DNA from: Martelella mediterranea
GTDB taxonomy: Bacteria > Pseudomonadota > Alphaproteobacteria > Rhizobiales > Rhizobiaceae
DNA: 64,000 bases
Direction of reading: 5' to 3'
NCBI RefSeq assembly: GCF_004342225.1
Contig: NZ_SMAR01000015.1
Location: 27,584 to 91,583 of the forward strand
Made by a program: the position numbers and the translations under genes. The notes beneath the pieces were generated by a model that saw nothing but the letters and a program-made list of their open reading frames with translations, was not told the DNA's origin and searched no databases. Shown piece by piece: positions 1 through 7,693 of the stretch. Positions within the stretch are counted from its first letter, which is position 1. Every line of letters starts with the position of its first letter.

Positions 1-280
1 GGTCGCGGACAATGTTCATCAGTGAATCGACGCGGTTGTTTCCGCGCCAGTCCGGCAGCAACACGGTCTTTTCATCGTTCACCCGGACAACGGCTTTTTC
101 ATCACCACGCGGTGAGCAATCAAGCCCCTCAGGCCCGACGGTTGCCAGCGCCATAAACGGCGAAGCCTCGATCATCTGGCGGTAGCGAGAAGTCAGGGAT
201 TGCGTGACTTTATCGATGGCGGACGGCACGACATGATCATAGATCGTTTTCAGCTCATCAATACTTGTGACAGTCTTCAT
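1..280 (-). CDS. Pyridoxamine 5'-phosphate oxidase-fold protein, C-terminus cut by window edge
   Basis: The reading frame opens at an ATG at 280-278, preceded by AGGAG about ten bases upstream on the minus strand, and runs off the left edge, so about 93 N-terminal residues are visible. The readable part contains SRYRQMIEASPFMALATVG followed by a CSPRGD stretch and LPDWRGNNRVDSL. These are typical of the MSMEG_1061-type flavin/F420-binding split-barrel family related to PNPOx. Such proteins usually bind FMN or F420 and reduce small substrates, but the substrate here is unknown. It is the downstream member of a possible pair with the DUF971 gene, 38 bases away on the same strand. Confidence 0.75.
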   Translation of the reverse strand, partial: MKTVTSIDELKTIYDHVVPSAIDKVTQSLTSRYRQMIEASPFMALATVGPEGLDCSPRGDEKAVVRVNDEKTVLLPDWRGNNRVDSLMNIVRD

Positions 281-318
281 AACAAACGGCCGCTCCTGTT
301 CATCTCAGACACAAAGTT

Positions 319-687
319 TCACCGCGGCCGTTCTAAACGATCGCGCGTCATCCCCTTCTCTTTGAGCTCCTGTTCATAAGCGGCGAACATATCATCACCG
401 TTTTCTCCAAGCTCTCTCAGATAGGTCCAGGTATAAATACCTGTGTCATGCATATCGTCGAAACCGATACGCACGGCATAATTTCCGGCAGGCTCCACAG
501 AAATGATTTCCACATTGCGTTTGCCTGGCACAGTGACCGCCTGCCCCGGCCCGTGTCCTTTGACCTCGGCTGAGGGCGAAAGCACGCGCAGCATTTCAGC
601 AGAAAGTGCAAACCGTGCGTCATCTTCAAAAGTCACGGTCAGTGTTTTCCTGTCTTTGGAAACCCGCAATTCTGTTGGCGCCGTCAT
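319..687 (-). CDS. DUF971 (GBBH-like N-terminal domain) protein
   Basis: A 122-residue protein that matches the DUF971 family (also called gamma-butyrobetaine hydroxylase-like N-terminal domain) over nearly its whole length. It has the ELRVSKDRKTLTVTFEDD opening and a central GNYAVRIGFDDMHDTGIYTW block, in which the W-x-Y-L signature follows as TWTYLREL. Stand-alone DUF971 proteins in proteobacteria are small and often lie near iron-sulfur or molybdenum-cofactor genes. Here the gene is divergent from moaA, with about 110 bases between the starts, which fits that pattern. The biochemical role of the stand-alone domain is not settled and I do not infer one. Confidence 0.85.
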   Translation of the reverse strand: MTAPTELRVSKDRKTLTVTFEDDARFALSAEMLRVLSPSAEVKGHGPGQAVTVPGKRNVEIISVEPAGNYAVRIGFDDMHDTGIYTWTYLRELGENGDDMFAAYEQELKEKGMTRDRLERPR

Positions 688-798
688 GATTGAACCTGCT
701 GTTTCTTTTGATGGGGTTGCTGGTCACGTGCACGTGTTTCGCACTTGTCTTGACGCTTGCCAAGCCATTACACATCTTTATGAAGAAGGAGACCTGTT

Positions 799-1848
799 TT
801 GAGCATCAGACCCATCGACAAAAGGGAAGCGTCGCAGACCAGCAGCCCCTCGCCGATGATCGACCCGTTTGGCCGATCAATCACCTACCTGCGCGTTTCG
901 GTGACGGACCGGTGCGATTTTCGCTGCACCTATTGTATGGCGGAAAACATGACTTTCCTGCCCAAACGGGATCTGTTGACACTGGAAGAACTCGAACGGC
1001 TCTGCAATGCATTCATCGACAAAGGTGTACGCAAGATCAGGCTGACCGGCGGCGAGCCGCTGGTGCGCAAAAACGTAATGCAGCTGTTCAGAGCACTTGG
1101 GCAGCGCATCCCTCAAGGCGCACTGGATGAACTCACGCTCACGAGCAACGGCTCCCAGCTAGAGCGTTATGCTCCGGAGCTTTTCGAGGCTGGTGTCCGG
1201 CGAGTCAATGTTTCACTCGATACGCTCGACCCGGACAAATTTCGTGCAATCACGCGCTGGGGTGACTTTAACAAGGTCATGGCCGGGCTGGAGGCCGCCC
1301 GCAAGGCAGGGCTGAAGATCAAGCTGAACACGGTTGCGCTTTCGGGCTTCAACGAACATGAAATTCCCGAGCTTATGCGGTTTGCCCATGGCGAGGGCAT
1401 GGACATCAGCCTCATTGAAGCAATGCCGCTGGGCGAGATCGATGAGGATCGCTCATCGCAATATCTGCCGCTTTCCAAAGTGCGCCGTGATCTCGAAGAA
1501 CGCTTTACGCTGAAAGAAAGCGGCCACGCGACGGGTGGCCCCTCGCGTTATGTGAATGTGGAAGAAACTGGCGGCCGACTGGGCTTCATCACACCGCTTT
1601 CGCATAATTTCTGCGCCAGTTGCAACCGGGTCCGGCTGACATGCACAGGCACACTTTTCATGTGCCTTGGCCAGGACGACAAGGCGGACTTCCGCGAATG
1701 CCTGCGCAACAACCCTGATGACGACAATGCTGTTCACGCCGCAATCGATGCGGCAATCGCCAGAAAGCCGAAAGAGCATAACTTCGAACTGGATGAAACG
1801 AAATCCCGCGTCGCGGTGGCACGTCATATGAGCATGACGGGTGGCTGA
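799..1848 (+). CDS. moaA: GTP 3',8-cyclase MoaA (molybdenum cofactor biosynthesis)
   Basis: Radical-SAM enzyme that, with MoaC, converts GTP to cyclic pyranopterin monophosphate, the first step of molybdopterin synthesis. At 349 residues it has normal length. The N-terminal radical-SAM cluster ligands are Cys39, Cys43 and Cys46 (C-x3-C-x2-C). The second 4Fe-4S site is Cys272, Cys275 and Cys289 (C-x2-C-x13-C). The protein ends in the conserved Gly-Gly tail needed for activity. Translation appears to start at TTG 799, which has AAGGAGA seven bases upstream; no better ATG precedes the domain. A DMT exporter and mobA follow on the same strand, so a Mo-cofactor cluster is likely. Confidence 0.95.
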   Translation: MSIRPIDKREASQTSSPSPMIDPFGRSITYLRVSVTDRCDFRCTYCMAENMTFLPKRDLLTLEELERLCNAFIDKGVRKIRLTGGEPLVRKNVMQLFRALGQRIPQGALDELTLTSNGSQLERYAPELFEAGVRRVNVSLDTLDPDKFRAITRWGDFNKVMAGLEAARKAGLKIKLNTVALSGFNEHEIPELMRFAHGEGMDISLIEAMPLGEIDEDRSSQYLPLSKVRRDLEERFTLKESGHATGGPSRYVNVEETGGRLGFITPLSHNFCASCNRVRLTCTGTLFMCLGQDDKADFRECLRNNPDDDNAVHAAIDAAIARKPKEHNFELDETKSRVAVARHMSMTGG

Positions 1849-1918
1849 AATAACAATAGCTGATTGACCAATCACCTTTTAAAGCCGCACATTTCTCTGT
1901 AGGGAGAAAGTCCCAACA

Positions 1919-2896
1919 GTGAGAATAATAATGCGCATTTCCCCCAACCATCTCGGCGCTCTCTTCATGATACTGGCGATGGCCGGTTTCGCGTCGAATG
2001 ATGCCACCGTGAAACTTCTGACCGAAGAGATCGGTGTCGGCCAGATTATGTTTTTTCGCGGCATTATTCTCACTGGATTTGCGATGTTGATTGCCTGGCG
2101 TGCCAAAGCCATCAGCAAGGTCGGAAAAACGCTCCAGCCCCGCGTGGCTGCCCGATCATTCTGCGAGCTGATTGCAGCGATCTGCTATCTTCAGGCCCTT
2201 AAGCAAATGCCTTTGGCCAATGCCGCTGCGATCCTGCAATGCCTGCCGCTGGCTGTGACACTTGGTGCTGCGCTTTTCATGGGCGAACCGGTGGGCTGGC
2301 GGCGCTGGAGCGCCATCATCGCTGGCTTTATCGGCGTGATGATCATCATCCAGCCCGGCCCAAACGGGTTTGAGGATGGCGCAATCTATGTCGTCGTCGC
2401 CATGCTGGCCGCCTCCACCCGCGACCTGATTACCAAAACCATTCGCTCTGACGTTCCGGCCATCGTCATCACACTTTCAACCTCTGCCCTTTTAACGCTT
2501 GGCGGCGCGGTTCTTGGCACAATGGAACGGGACTGGGAAATGCTGACCGCGCCGATACTGTTCCAGCTCGTACTTGCGGCCCTCTTCCTGCTTGGGGGGT
2601 ATCAGTTCATCGTATTTGCTGTCCGCAAGGCCGATATTTCGTATATCGCCCCGTTCCGCTATGCTGGGCTTTTATGGGCAACGCTGCTCGGTATTATCGT
2701 CTTTGCCACATATCCCGGCCCGAATGTTCTGATGGGTGGCGCCATCGTCGTCGCCGCCGGGCTTTACTCCTTCTACCGAGAGCGCAAACGCGGGCAGGAA
2801 CCACTTTCAGAAACCACGCAGCCTGGCGCCGCCGAAGGCGGTGGCCTGATCGCCAGAGGTGAAGAGGATCTGCTGGATCACAGGGAGAAATCGTGA
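1919..2896 (+). CDS. DMT-superfamily (EamA) transporter
   Basis: A 325-residue integral membrane protein with about ten hydrophobic helices in two EamA repeats. The first begins GALFMILAMAGFASNDATVK and the second lies around residues 155-290. Members export amino acids, metabolites or drugs; the substrate cannot be read from sequence. The GTG at 1919 has GGGAG/AAAG at a good distance, while an in-frame ATG at 1931 is further away, so GTG is preferred. The last ~35 residues are hydrophilic. The stop codon overlaps the mobA start (GTGA), so the two are translationally coupled, which is unusual and may only reflect co-expression. Confidence 0.85.
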   Translation: MRIIMRISPNHLGALFMILAMAGFASNDATVKLLTEEIGVGQIMFFRGIILTGFAMLIAWRAKAISKVGKTLQPRVAARSFCELIAAICYLQALKQMPLANAAAILQCLPLAVTLGAALFMGEPVGWRRWSAIIAGFIGVMIIIQPGPNGFEDGAIYVVVAMLAASTRDLITKTIRSDVPAIVITLSTSALLTLGGAVLGTMERDWEMLTAPILFQLVLAALFLLGGYQFIVFAVRKADISYIAPFRYAGLLWATLLGIIVFATYPGPNVLMGGAIVVAAGLYSFYRERKRGQEPLSETTQPGAAEGGGLIARGEEDLLDHREKS

Positions 2897-3552
2897 TCGG
2901 AACCATCCCGAGCGCCGATAAAAGTGACGCACGCGCGTTACCAGCCGTCATTCTCGCTGGCGGCGCTTCGCGCCGTATGGGGCAAGACAAGGCACACCTC
3001 CCCCTGAACGGCCAGCCGCTTCTCGATCATGTTTACCACCGTCTGGCGAAGCAGTGCGCCCCTGTTGTTATCAGCGGGCCACAGGATCGTTTTATCAAAA
3101 ATCAGACCGTTATTGTTGCAGATGGGGTTTCGGGTTTTGCCGGACCACTGGCTGGCATACTCGCAGCGCTCGAGCATTTTTCCATGAAGGAAACCACGGC
3201 AACTCATCTGCTGTCTGTCGCTGTAGACACGCCATTCTTTCCCGAAAACCTGGCTCTTTGCCTTGAAGAAGAAGCCGGCACACCGGAAAGCCTTGTTATT
3301 GCGCGGTCGGAAAACCGGACACATCCGGTTTTCGCGCTCTGGCCATTTCAGTTAAAACAGGATCTTGCGCAATGGCTCAAGGTTCCGGAAAACCGGCGCA
3401 TGATGGATTTTATCAACCGCCACAGCCCAATCTTTGTCGACTTCTCCATAGAGAAAACAAGTGCAGGCGCGCTCGATCCATTCTTCAACATCAATACGCC
3501 GGATGATCTTGCCAGGGCCCGCCGGTTCGCAGTGGCCCTGAGCACAGCCTGA
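2893..3552 (+). CDS. mobA: Molybdenum cofactor guanylyltransferase MobA
   Basis: Transfers GMP from GTP to Mo-molybdopterin, giving the guanine-dinucleotide cofactor of DMSO-reductase-family enzymes. The 219-residue protein shows the nucleotidyltransferase signature LAGGASRRMGQDK at residues 22-34 and the VAVDTPFFP metal-binding stretch near residue 115. The start is GTG 2893 with AGGGAG six bases upstream, overlapping the stop of the upstream transporter by four bases. With moaA it makes this a Mo-cofactor locus. A palindromic repeat starts 27 bases after the stop. Confidence 0.93.
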   Translation: MIGTIPSADKSDARALPAVILAGGASRRMGQDKAHLPLNGQPLLDHVYHRLAKQCAPVVISGPQDRFIKNQTVIVADGVSGFAGPLAGILAALEHFSMKETTATHLLSVAVDTPFFPENLALCLEEEAGTPESLVIARSENRTHPVFALWPFQLKQDLAQWLKVPENRRMMDFINRHSPIFVDFSIEKTSAGALDPFFNINTPDDLARARRFAVALSTA

Positions 3553-3578
3553 ATGCTGTTGCATGCAGTTTCACAAAA

Positions 3579-3690
3579 GCCTACAGCATCGGCCTGAAAA
3601 TCGGAATCGATTTTCGGAAAGCACGATGCGTAGATTCAATAGGTTGGAGTGTCCTTTGTGCGTCCGAATGGATGCACAAAGGACACTCTA
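3579..3690 (-). repeat. Double-hairpin interspersed repeat, copy A (inverted orientation)
   Basis: About 112 bases containing two inverted repeats. One is a long near-perfect stem: GGAGTGTCCTTTGTGCGTCC (3646-3665) pairs with GGATGCACAAAGGACACTCTA-type sequence ending at 3690. The other is a second, weaker stem (3585-3629). Copies with the same order of parts occur at 18576-18688 (opposite orientation) and 29151-29255, with remnants elsewhere. Two GANTC sites lie inside (3604-3608 and 3633-3637). It resembles REP/RIME-like palindromic elements of rhizobial genomes. Length, symmetry and repetition are seen directly; the family name is not known to me. Confidence 0.85.
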
Positions 3691-3724
3691 CAGCCCGGCG
3701 AGACCAACGCGGGAAGTACAGCGG

Positions 3725-4546
3725 ATGACCAGCAATATCGATGAAGAAAAACTGGCAGAGGCCTATAACCGGGCTCTGGTGCTCGAAAAATCGGGAAAAC
3801 TCGAAGAGGCAGCGGCTGCATATCGCGAAGTGCTGACGATCGATCCGGACGATCACGGCGGCGCCGCCGTCCGCCTCGCCGCAATCGGTTTTGGTGAAAT
3901 TCCCAGCAAAGCCCCGGATGCCTATGTCGAAACACTTTTCGACCAGCACGCCGAAGACTTCGAGGATATCCTCGTTGATCAGCTTGGCTATTGTGTGCCG
4001 ATGATCATTCGCCAGCGGATGCAGACGCTTCAGGCGGGCCCGTTTGCCCGTATGCTGGATCTTGGCTGCGGAACAGGGCTGGGTGCCAGTGCCATGCGCG
4101 ATATGGTCGAAGATATTACCGGTCTCGACATTTCAGAAAACATGGTTGAAATCGCCTATGAGAAGGAAATCTACGAAACCCTTTTCGTGGCAGAGGTTGA
4201 GGATTTTCTGCACGAAAACGATGAAGACGCTTTTGATCTGATCGTGGCTGCAGACGTTTTGCCCTATCTTGGCACGCTGGATGCCCTGTTCTCAGGCGCT
4301 GCGGCCAATAGCACACCTGGCGGGCTGTTTGCCTTTTCCGCAGAAACCCTGCCTGATGATGTTCTGCGGGATCGGCCATATATGGTTGGGCCGCATCATC
4401 GCTTCGGTCACAGCCTGACCTACCTCAAAGATGGACTGGCCCGCTTCGGTTTTTGGCCGCTGGATATCACCGACATCAATGTGCGGTTCGAAAATGGGGA
4501 ACCGACACCCGGCTATCTGGTGATCGCCCGCTATTCACCTGCATGA
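3725..4546 (+). CDS. TPR-containing SAM-dependent methyltransferase (COG4976-like)
   Basis: A 273-residue protein. Residues 1-50 form a TPR-like helical hairpin (YNRALVLEKSGKLEEAAAAYR). A class I methyltransferase domain follows, with motif I MLDLGCGTGLGASAM near residue 110 and the acidic motif II DITGLDIS about 15 residues later. It resembles predicted TPR methyltransferases; the acceptor is unknown. An open frame continues upstream to 3563, but it runs through the palindromic repeat, so ATG 3725 is the credible start. Its last 16 bases overlap the end of convergent yidD. Confidence 0.85.
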   Translation: MTSNIDEEKLAEAYNRALVLEKSGKLEEAAAAYREVLTIDPDDHGGAAVRLAAIGFGEIPSKAPDAYVETLFDQHAEDFEDILVDQLGYCVPMIIRQRMQTLQAGPFARMLDLGCGTGLGASAMRDMVEDITGLDISENMVEIAYEKEIYETLFVAEVEDFLHENDEDAFDLIVAADVLPYLGTLDALFSGAAANSTPGGLFAFSAETLPDDVLRDRPYMVGPHHRFGHSLTYLKDGLARFGFWPLDITDINVRFENGEPTPGYLVIARYSPA

Positions 4547-4911
4547 TATCGACCGGCTTGCCAGTATCGCCACGGCATATACCACCGCCAGCGCGGGTTC
4601 AGCGTCTCAGGCACAGGATCGAAGCCGGCTGTTCCGCCAGGCCCGCAACGGCTGACGCGAAACAAGGTCAGAAAACCGCCGGACCAAAGGCCATGACGTG
4701 CAATCGCCTCATAGCCATACTCAGAGCATGTCGGCAAGTGGCGGCAGGACTGGCCGATAATGCTGGAAAAGGTCAACTGGTAGAGCCGAATGAAGCCCAT
4801 GCCGAAAAGTCGGCCCGGCGTTTTCCTGAAAGGCCCCTGATAATTCCGGGATGTGGTCTTCGTCCCTTTCTGATGATGTCCGTTCGGCTCTTTTCCGCAG
4901 ACCCTGCACAT
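4531..4911 (-). CDS. yidD: Membrane protein insertion efficiency factor YidD
   Basis: Small membrane-associated protein that assists YidC-dependent insertion of inner-membrane proteins. The family signature is clear: GFIRLYQLTFSSIIG, then CRHLPTCSEYGYEAI, then the SRCGPGGTAGFDPVP block. The frame is open further upstream, but ATG 4911 lies four bases after the stop of the upstream NifU-like gene and gives 126 residues, the usual size. The C-terminal coding end overlaps the convergent methyltransferase gene by 16 bases. It is normally found beside rnpA/yidC, but in Hyphomicrobiales it is often separate, as here. Confidence 0.9.
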   Translation of the reverse strand: MCRVCGKEPNGHHQKGTKTTSRNYQGPFRKTPGRLFGMGFIRLYQLTFSSIIGQSCRHLPTCSEYGYEAIARHGLWSGGFLTLFRVSRCGPGGTAGFDPVPETLNPRWRWYMPWRYWQAGRYHAGE

Positions 4912-4915
4912 AGGC

Positions 4916-5359
4916 TCAGGCTTTCTCGGGTGCCGAAACAGACATGTTGTCGAGCGCTTTGACCGTGGCATCAAAGGTCAGCATGACAGAAGCATGACGT
5001 GCCGGATAGTCGCGCACCGGAAGCAGACAGCGCATATCGGAAAAACGCCCCTCCGGCCCTTCACCGCCCTCTTTCAGCATCGCCCGCATATCGTCACGCG
5101 CGGCACGAATCTCATCTGCCGTCGCGCCGATGATTGATTGCGCCATAATGGCCGATGACGCCTGCCCCAGAGCGCAGGCTTTCACCTCATGAGAAAAATC
5201 GCTGACCTGCCCCTTGCCATCGACCTTCAGATACACGGTAAGTCGTGAACCACAAAGCCGGGCGTGTGCGGAAGCAGATGTATCGGCGCCCTCAAGTGCG
5301 CCAATCCGGGTGATATTGCCGGCATAGCCAAGAATTTTCGAAGAATAGATGTCATCCAT
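4916..5359 (-). CDS. NifU/IscU-type iron-sulfur cluster scaffold protein
   Basis: A 147-residue NifU N-terminal-domain protein. It carries the three cluster-ligand cysteines at Cys36 (RLCGS), Cys62 (KACALGQASS) and Cys111 (MRCLLPVR), the spacing expected for SufU/IscU-like scaffolds. These receive sulfur from a cysteine desulfurase and pass Fe-S clusters to apoproteins. It appears to form a transcription unit with yidD downstream (four-base gap to the yidD ATG). No cysteine desulfurase is in the window. A SUF-linked accessory role is inferred from family, not shown. Confidence 0.88.
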   Translation of the reverse strand: MDDIYSSKILGYAGNITRIGALEGADTSASAHARLCGSRLTVYLKVDGKGQVSDFSHEVKACALGQASSAIMAQSIIGATADEIRAARDDMRAMLKEGGEGPEGRFSDMRCLLPVRDYPARHASVMLTFDATVKALDNMSVSAPEKA

Positions 5360-5533
5360 GTCTCAGCACCTGTTCAGACAGCAGCAATCCGGTCTGCATT
5401 CTACAAAAAGATGGGCACTTCAAAAGATGACAGCAAGCCCTATCCGAAATGGTTTTTCCTGTAGCCGGTGTTTCATCTGTTTGACCCCGGCCAAGGAACC
5501 GGTTTATCTGGCTTTTCAATCACGGGAAAGACC

Positions 5534-5983
5534 ATGCTTAAATTTGACAGACCACCACAGAACAAATCGCTTCTGGACGAAGCAACCCAGTTCACCCCGC
5601 GATTTGACGAAAAGGGGTTGGTGACAGCAGTTGTCATCGATGCACGCGATAATGCGGTCCTGATGCTGGCTTACATGAATGACGAGGCATTGTCGCTGAC
5701 GATCGAAACCGGCATTGCGCATTATTACAGCCGATCTCGCGACAAGATATGGAAGAAGGGCGAAACTTCCGGCAACCTTCAGCATGTCGAAGCCGTCATC
5801 ACCGATTGCGATCAGGACGCGATCCTGCTGAAAGTGACAATGGACGGTCACGGTGCCGCCTGCCACACGGGCCGCCGTTCCTGCTTCTATCGGGAAGTCA
5901 AAGTCAGCCAAGACAGTGTTACGCTGGAGTCCATCGACAATGACCGCGCATTTGATCCAGATGCGGTTTACGGCAAGAGTTAA
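5534..5983 (+). CDS. hisI: Phosphoribosyl-AMP cyclohydrolase HisI
   Basis: Third step of histidine biosynthesis: opens the adenine ring of phosphoribosyl-AMP in a zinc- and magnesium-dependent reaction. The 149-residue protein contains DCDQDAILL (metal-binding aspartates) and the [10 protein letters not shown] motif with the zinc cysteines. ATG 5534 with GGGAAAG just upstream gives the normal length; an in-frame ATG at 5468 would add a non-conserved tail. No HisE domain is fused, as is usual in alphaproteobacteria. It stands alone here, separate from hisG/hisZ five kilobases away. Confidence 0.95.
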   Translation: MLKFDRPPQNKSLLDEATQFTPRFDEKGLVTAVVIDARDNAVLMLAYMNDEALSLTIETGIAHYYSRSRDKIWKKGETSGNLQHVEAVITDCDQDAILLKVTMDGHGAACHTGRRSCFYREVKVSQDSVTLESIDNDRAFDPDAVYGKS

Positions 5984-6027
5984 AACGCTCACCAGAGCTG
6001 GATTTTGAAGACGAACTGAACAACCTG

Positions 6028-6062
6028 TTCCGGAGCACTTTGCGGCGCCTTGCGCTCCGGAA
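6028..6062. terminator. Inverted repeat between convergent hisI and CBS genes
   Basis: A nine-base perfect stem, TTCCGGAGC (6028-6036) and GCTCCGGAA (6054-6062), with a 17-base loop, lies between two convergent genes. There is no T-tract on either side, so it may be a weak bidirectional terminator or an mRNA-end stabiliser. Confidence 0.4.
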
Positions 6063-6089
6063 GGCTTCATGCGTCGGGCATTGCATTGA

Positions 6090-6524
6090 TCAACCGGCAA
6101 TATAGGATTTGATGTGCTCGGCTTCCTGCTCGACCTCATAGATGCGCGACTTGACCACGTCGCCAATTGAGATGATGCCCGCCAGTCGCCCATCAACTTC
6201 AACCGGAACATGGCGGAAGTGCCGTTCTGTCATAACTTGCATCAACTCATTCACGCTGACGCCTTCACCACAGCGATAAACGTTCTCGGTCATCTCCGCC
6301 TTAACCGGTGTTGTCAGGCAGCCCCCACCATGTTTTCCGATGGCTGCAACAAGATCGCGCTCTGTGAAGATGCCGGAAATCGAATTGTCATCACCGACAA
6401 TCACCACAGCACCGATACGGTTCTGGTGCAGTATGCGTGCCATTTCAGCAATGGGTGTGCGGGCCGGAGCCGTGATCACCGAACGACCTTTCTGGTCGAG
6501 AATCATCCTCACTGTTATCGCCAT
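6090..6524 (-). CDS. Tandem CBS-domain protein
   Basis: A 144-residue protein made of two CBS domains and little else: residues ~10-65 (VITAPARTPIAEMARIL, SGIFTERDLVAAI) and ~75-130 (MTENVYRCGEGVSVNELMQVM, RHFRHVPV, GIISIGDVVK). Such stand-alone CBS pairs bind adenine nucleotides and act as energy or redox sensors of partner enzymes. In rhizobia they are common and mostly uncharacterised. The start is set by a strong GAGGAGG six bases before ATG 6524. The frame is open for another 27 codons upstream without a ribosome site. The partner is unknown. Confidence 0.9.
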   Translation of the reverse strand: MAITVRMILDQKGRSVITAPARTPIAEMARILHQNRIGAVVIVGDDNSISGIFTERDLVAAIGKHGGGCLTTPVKAEMTENVYRCGEGVSVNELMQVMTERHFRHVPVEVDGRLAGIISIGDVVKSRIYEVEQEAEHIKSYIAG

Positions 6525-6653
6525 AAAAGCCTCCTCGCGCTTAAGCGGCGTCCCTCCAGATACCGCTTGTTCGGGAATATCCCGGACATACCAAGAATGT
6601 TGCATGAGGATTATGACGATTGCAAGAGAGCGGCACTGCGCCGCGGGCGCGTT

Positions 6654-7382
6654 TCAAAATCGCAGCGTCCGCGCCTTTTGCGTATCGAACAGAGGGAAAG
6701 CCAGAAACCCAAACAGGAACCCGCCAATATGGGCCTGCCAGGCAACTGCGCTGGCATCAATACCGGCAAAGCCGACGCCGAGCGCAATCAGGAAGTTGCC
6801 GACAAGCCAGAATAAGACAAAGGCACTCGCCGTCCGGTCAGCAAAAACAGCGGAAATCGACATGCGTGGATTGCGGTGCGCATAAGGTGAGAAACCGCCG
6901 CCTGCGGAAAAAACAAACCGGCAGGCTGCCCCCATGTAAGCAGAGACCACGCCGGATGCGCCGATGAGAACAGATGGCGCGCCCCAGTCTGTAAAGGCAA
7001 AGAAGAAAGCTGACGCCGCCGCACTGACAAGCCAGAAAATGACGAACCGGAGTGTGCCGATCCGGCGTGCAACCGGCGCACCGAAAATGGCCAGCCACAG
7101 ACTGTTGAAAACAATATGCGTCCAGCCGCCATGCAGCAGAGAATAGGTAAACGGCGACCAAAGCCATGCCAGCCCCTGATCTCCCAGCGCATGCGTATAC
7201 CGTGCGGGAATAAACCCGAAGTTTTGCCAGATCACCGCACTGCTACGCAATCCGAGCACATATTCCTGAAACAGGAAGATCGCGAACAGGACACAAAGCG
7301 CAATCAACACGGCAGGCGGAAGGTTCACCGGCGGGTTCGACGGCTTGCGTGGCCTGTAAGGACCGTTTTGCGGTGTCTGCAT
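6654..7382 (-). CDS. Rhomboid-family intramembrane serine protease
   Basis: Six hydrophobic segments after a proline-rich cytosolic N-terminus. The catalytic serine is in IGASGVVSAYMG and the catalytic histidine in WQAHIGGFLFG near the C-terminus; HGGWTHIVFNSLWL carries the HxxxN oxyanion residues. It cleaves transmembrane segments of unknown client proteins. ATG 7382 has GGGAAGG about nine bases upstream and gives 242 residues. A GTG at 7457 would add 25 residues and cannot be excluded. Confidence 0.9.
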   Translation of the reverse strand: MQTPQNGPYRPRKPSNPPVNLPPAVLIALCVLFAIFLFQEYVLGLRSSAVIWQNFGFIPARYTHALGDQGLAWLWSPFTYSLLHGGWTHIVFNSLWLAIFGAPVARRIGTLRFVIFWLVSAAASAFFFAFTDWGAPSVLIGASGVVSAYMGAACRFVFSAGGGFSPYAHRNPRMSISAVFADRTASAFVLFWLVGNFLIALGVGFAGIDASAVAWQAHIGGFLFGFLAFPLFDTQKARTLRF

Positions 7383-7563
7383 CTGCTTTCGCCTTCCCTG
7401 CTCATCAGCCTGCCGACTGGCGACCTTAACGGGATATAGGGGTTCTGAATGCGACACGTCAATCGAGCGAGGAAAAACCCGACAACTGATCCAGTCGCCG
7501 GGGTTTCAATTATAAGATTATGTTATAGAAAGTTCCTGCATCAGCGCGACCAACACCAAAAAC

Positions 7564-7578
7564 TTAAATGTCTGTTAA
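7564..7578 (+). promoter_or_regulatory. Consensus CtrA box (TTAA-N7-TTAA) upstream of the carboxypeptidase gene
   Basis: TTAAATGTCTGTTAA is a perfect match to the full CtrA recognition sequence of alphaproteobacteria. It lies 116 bases before the chosen start of the D-Ala-D-Ala carboxypeptidase gene. The site overlaps an in-frame ATG at 7568, which argues that this upstream ATG is not the translation start. Binding itself is inferred. Confidence 0.5.
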
Positions 7579-7693
7579 CTGCGTAAGGCGCAGTATGAGT
7601 TCTAATCTAGCCTGTGGTCGGCGCGGAAGGTATGATCCCGCGAAACGGCCCAGCCAGGAACCACAACCGCCAGATTTTGCAAGAGTTTTTCGA

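Noticed and set aside
3563..3724. N-terminal extension of the TPR-methyltransferase
   Set aside because: The frame is open but translates the palindromic repeat; homology begins at ATG 3725.
5516..6211. 231-codon minus-strand frame opposite hisI
   Set aside because: Antisense shadow of hisI that also crosses the intergenic hairpin.
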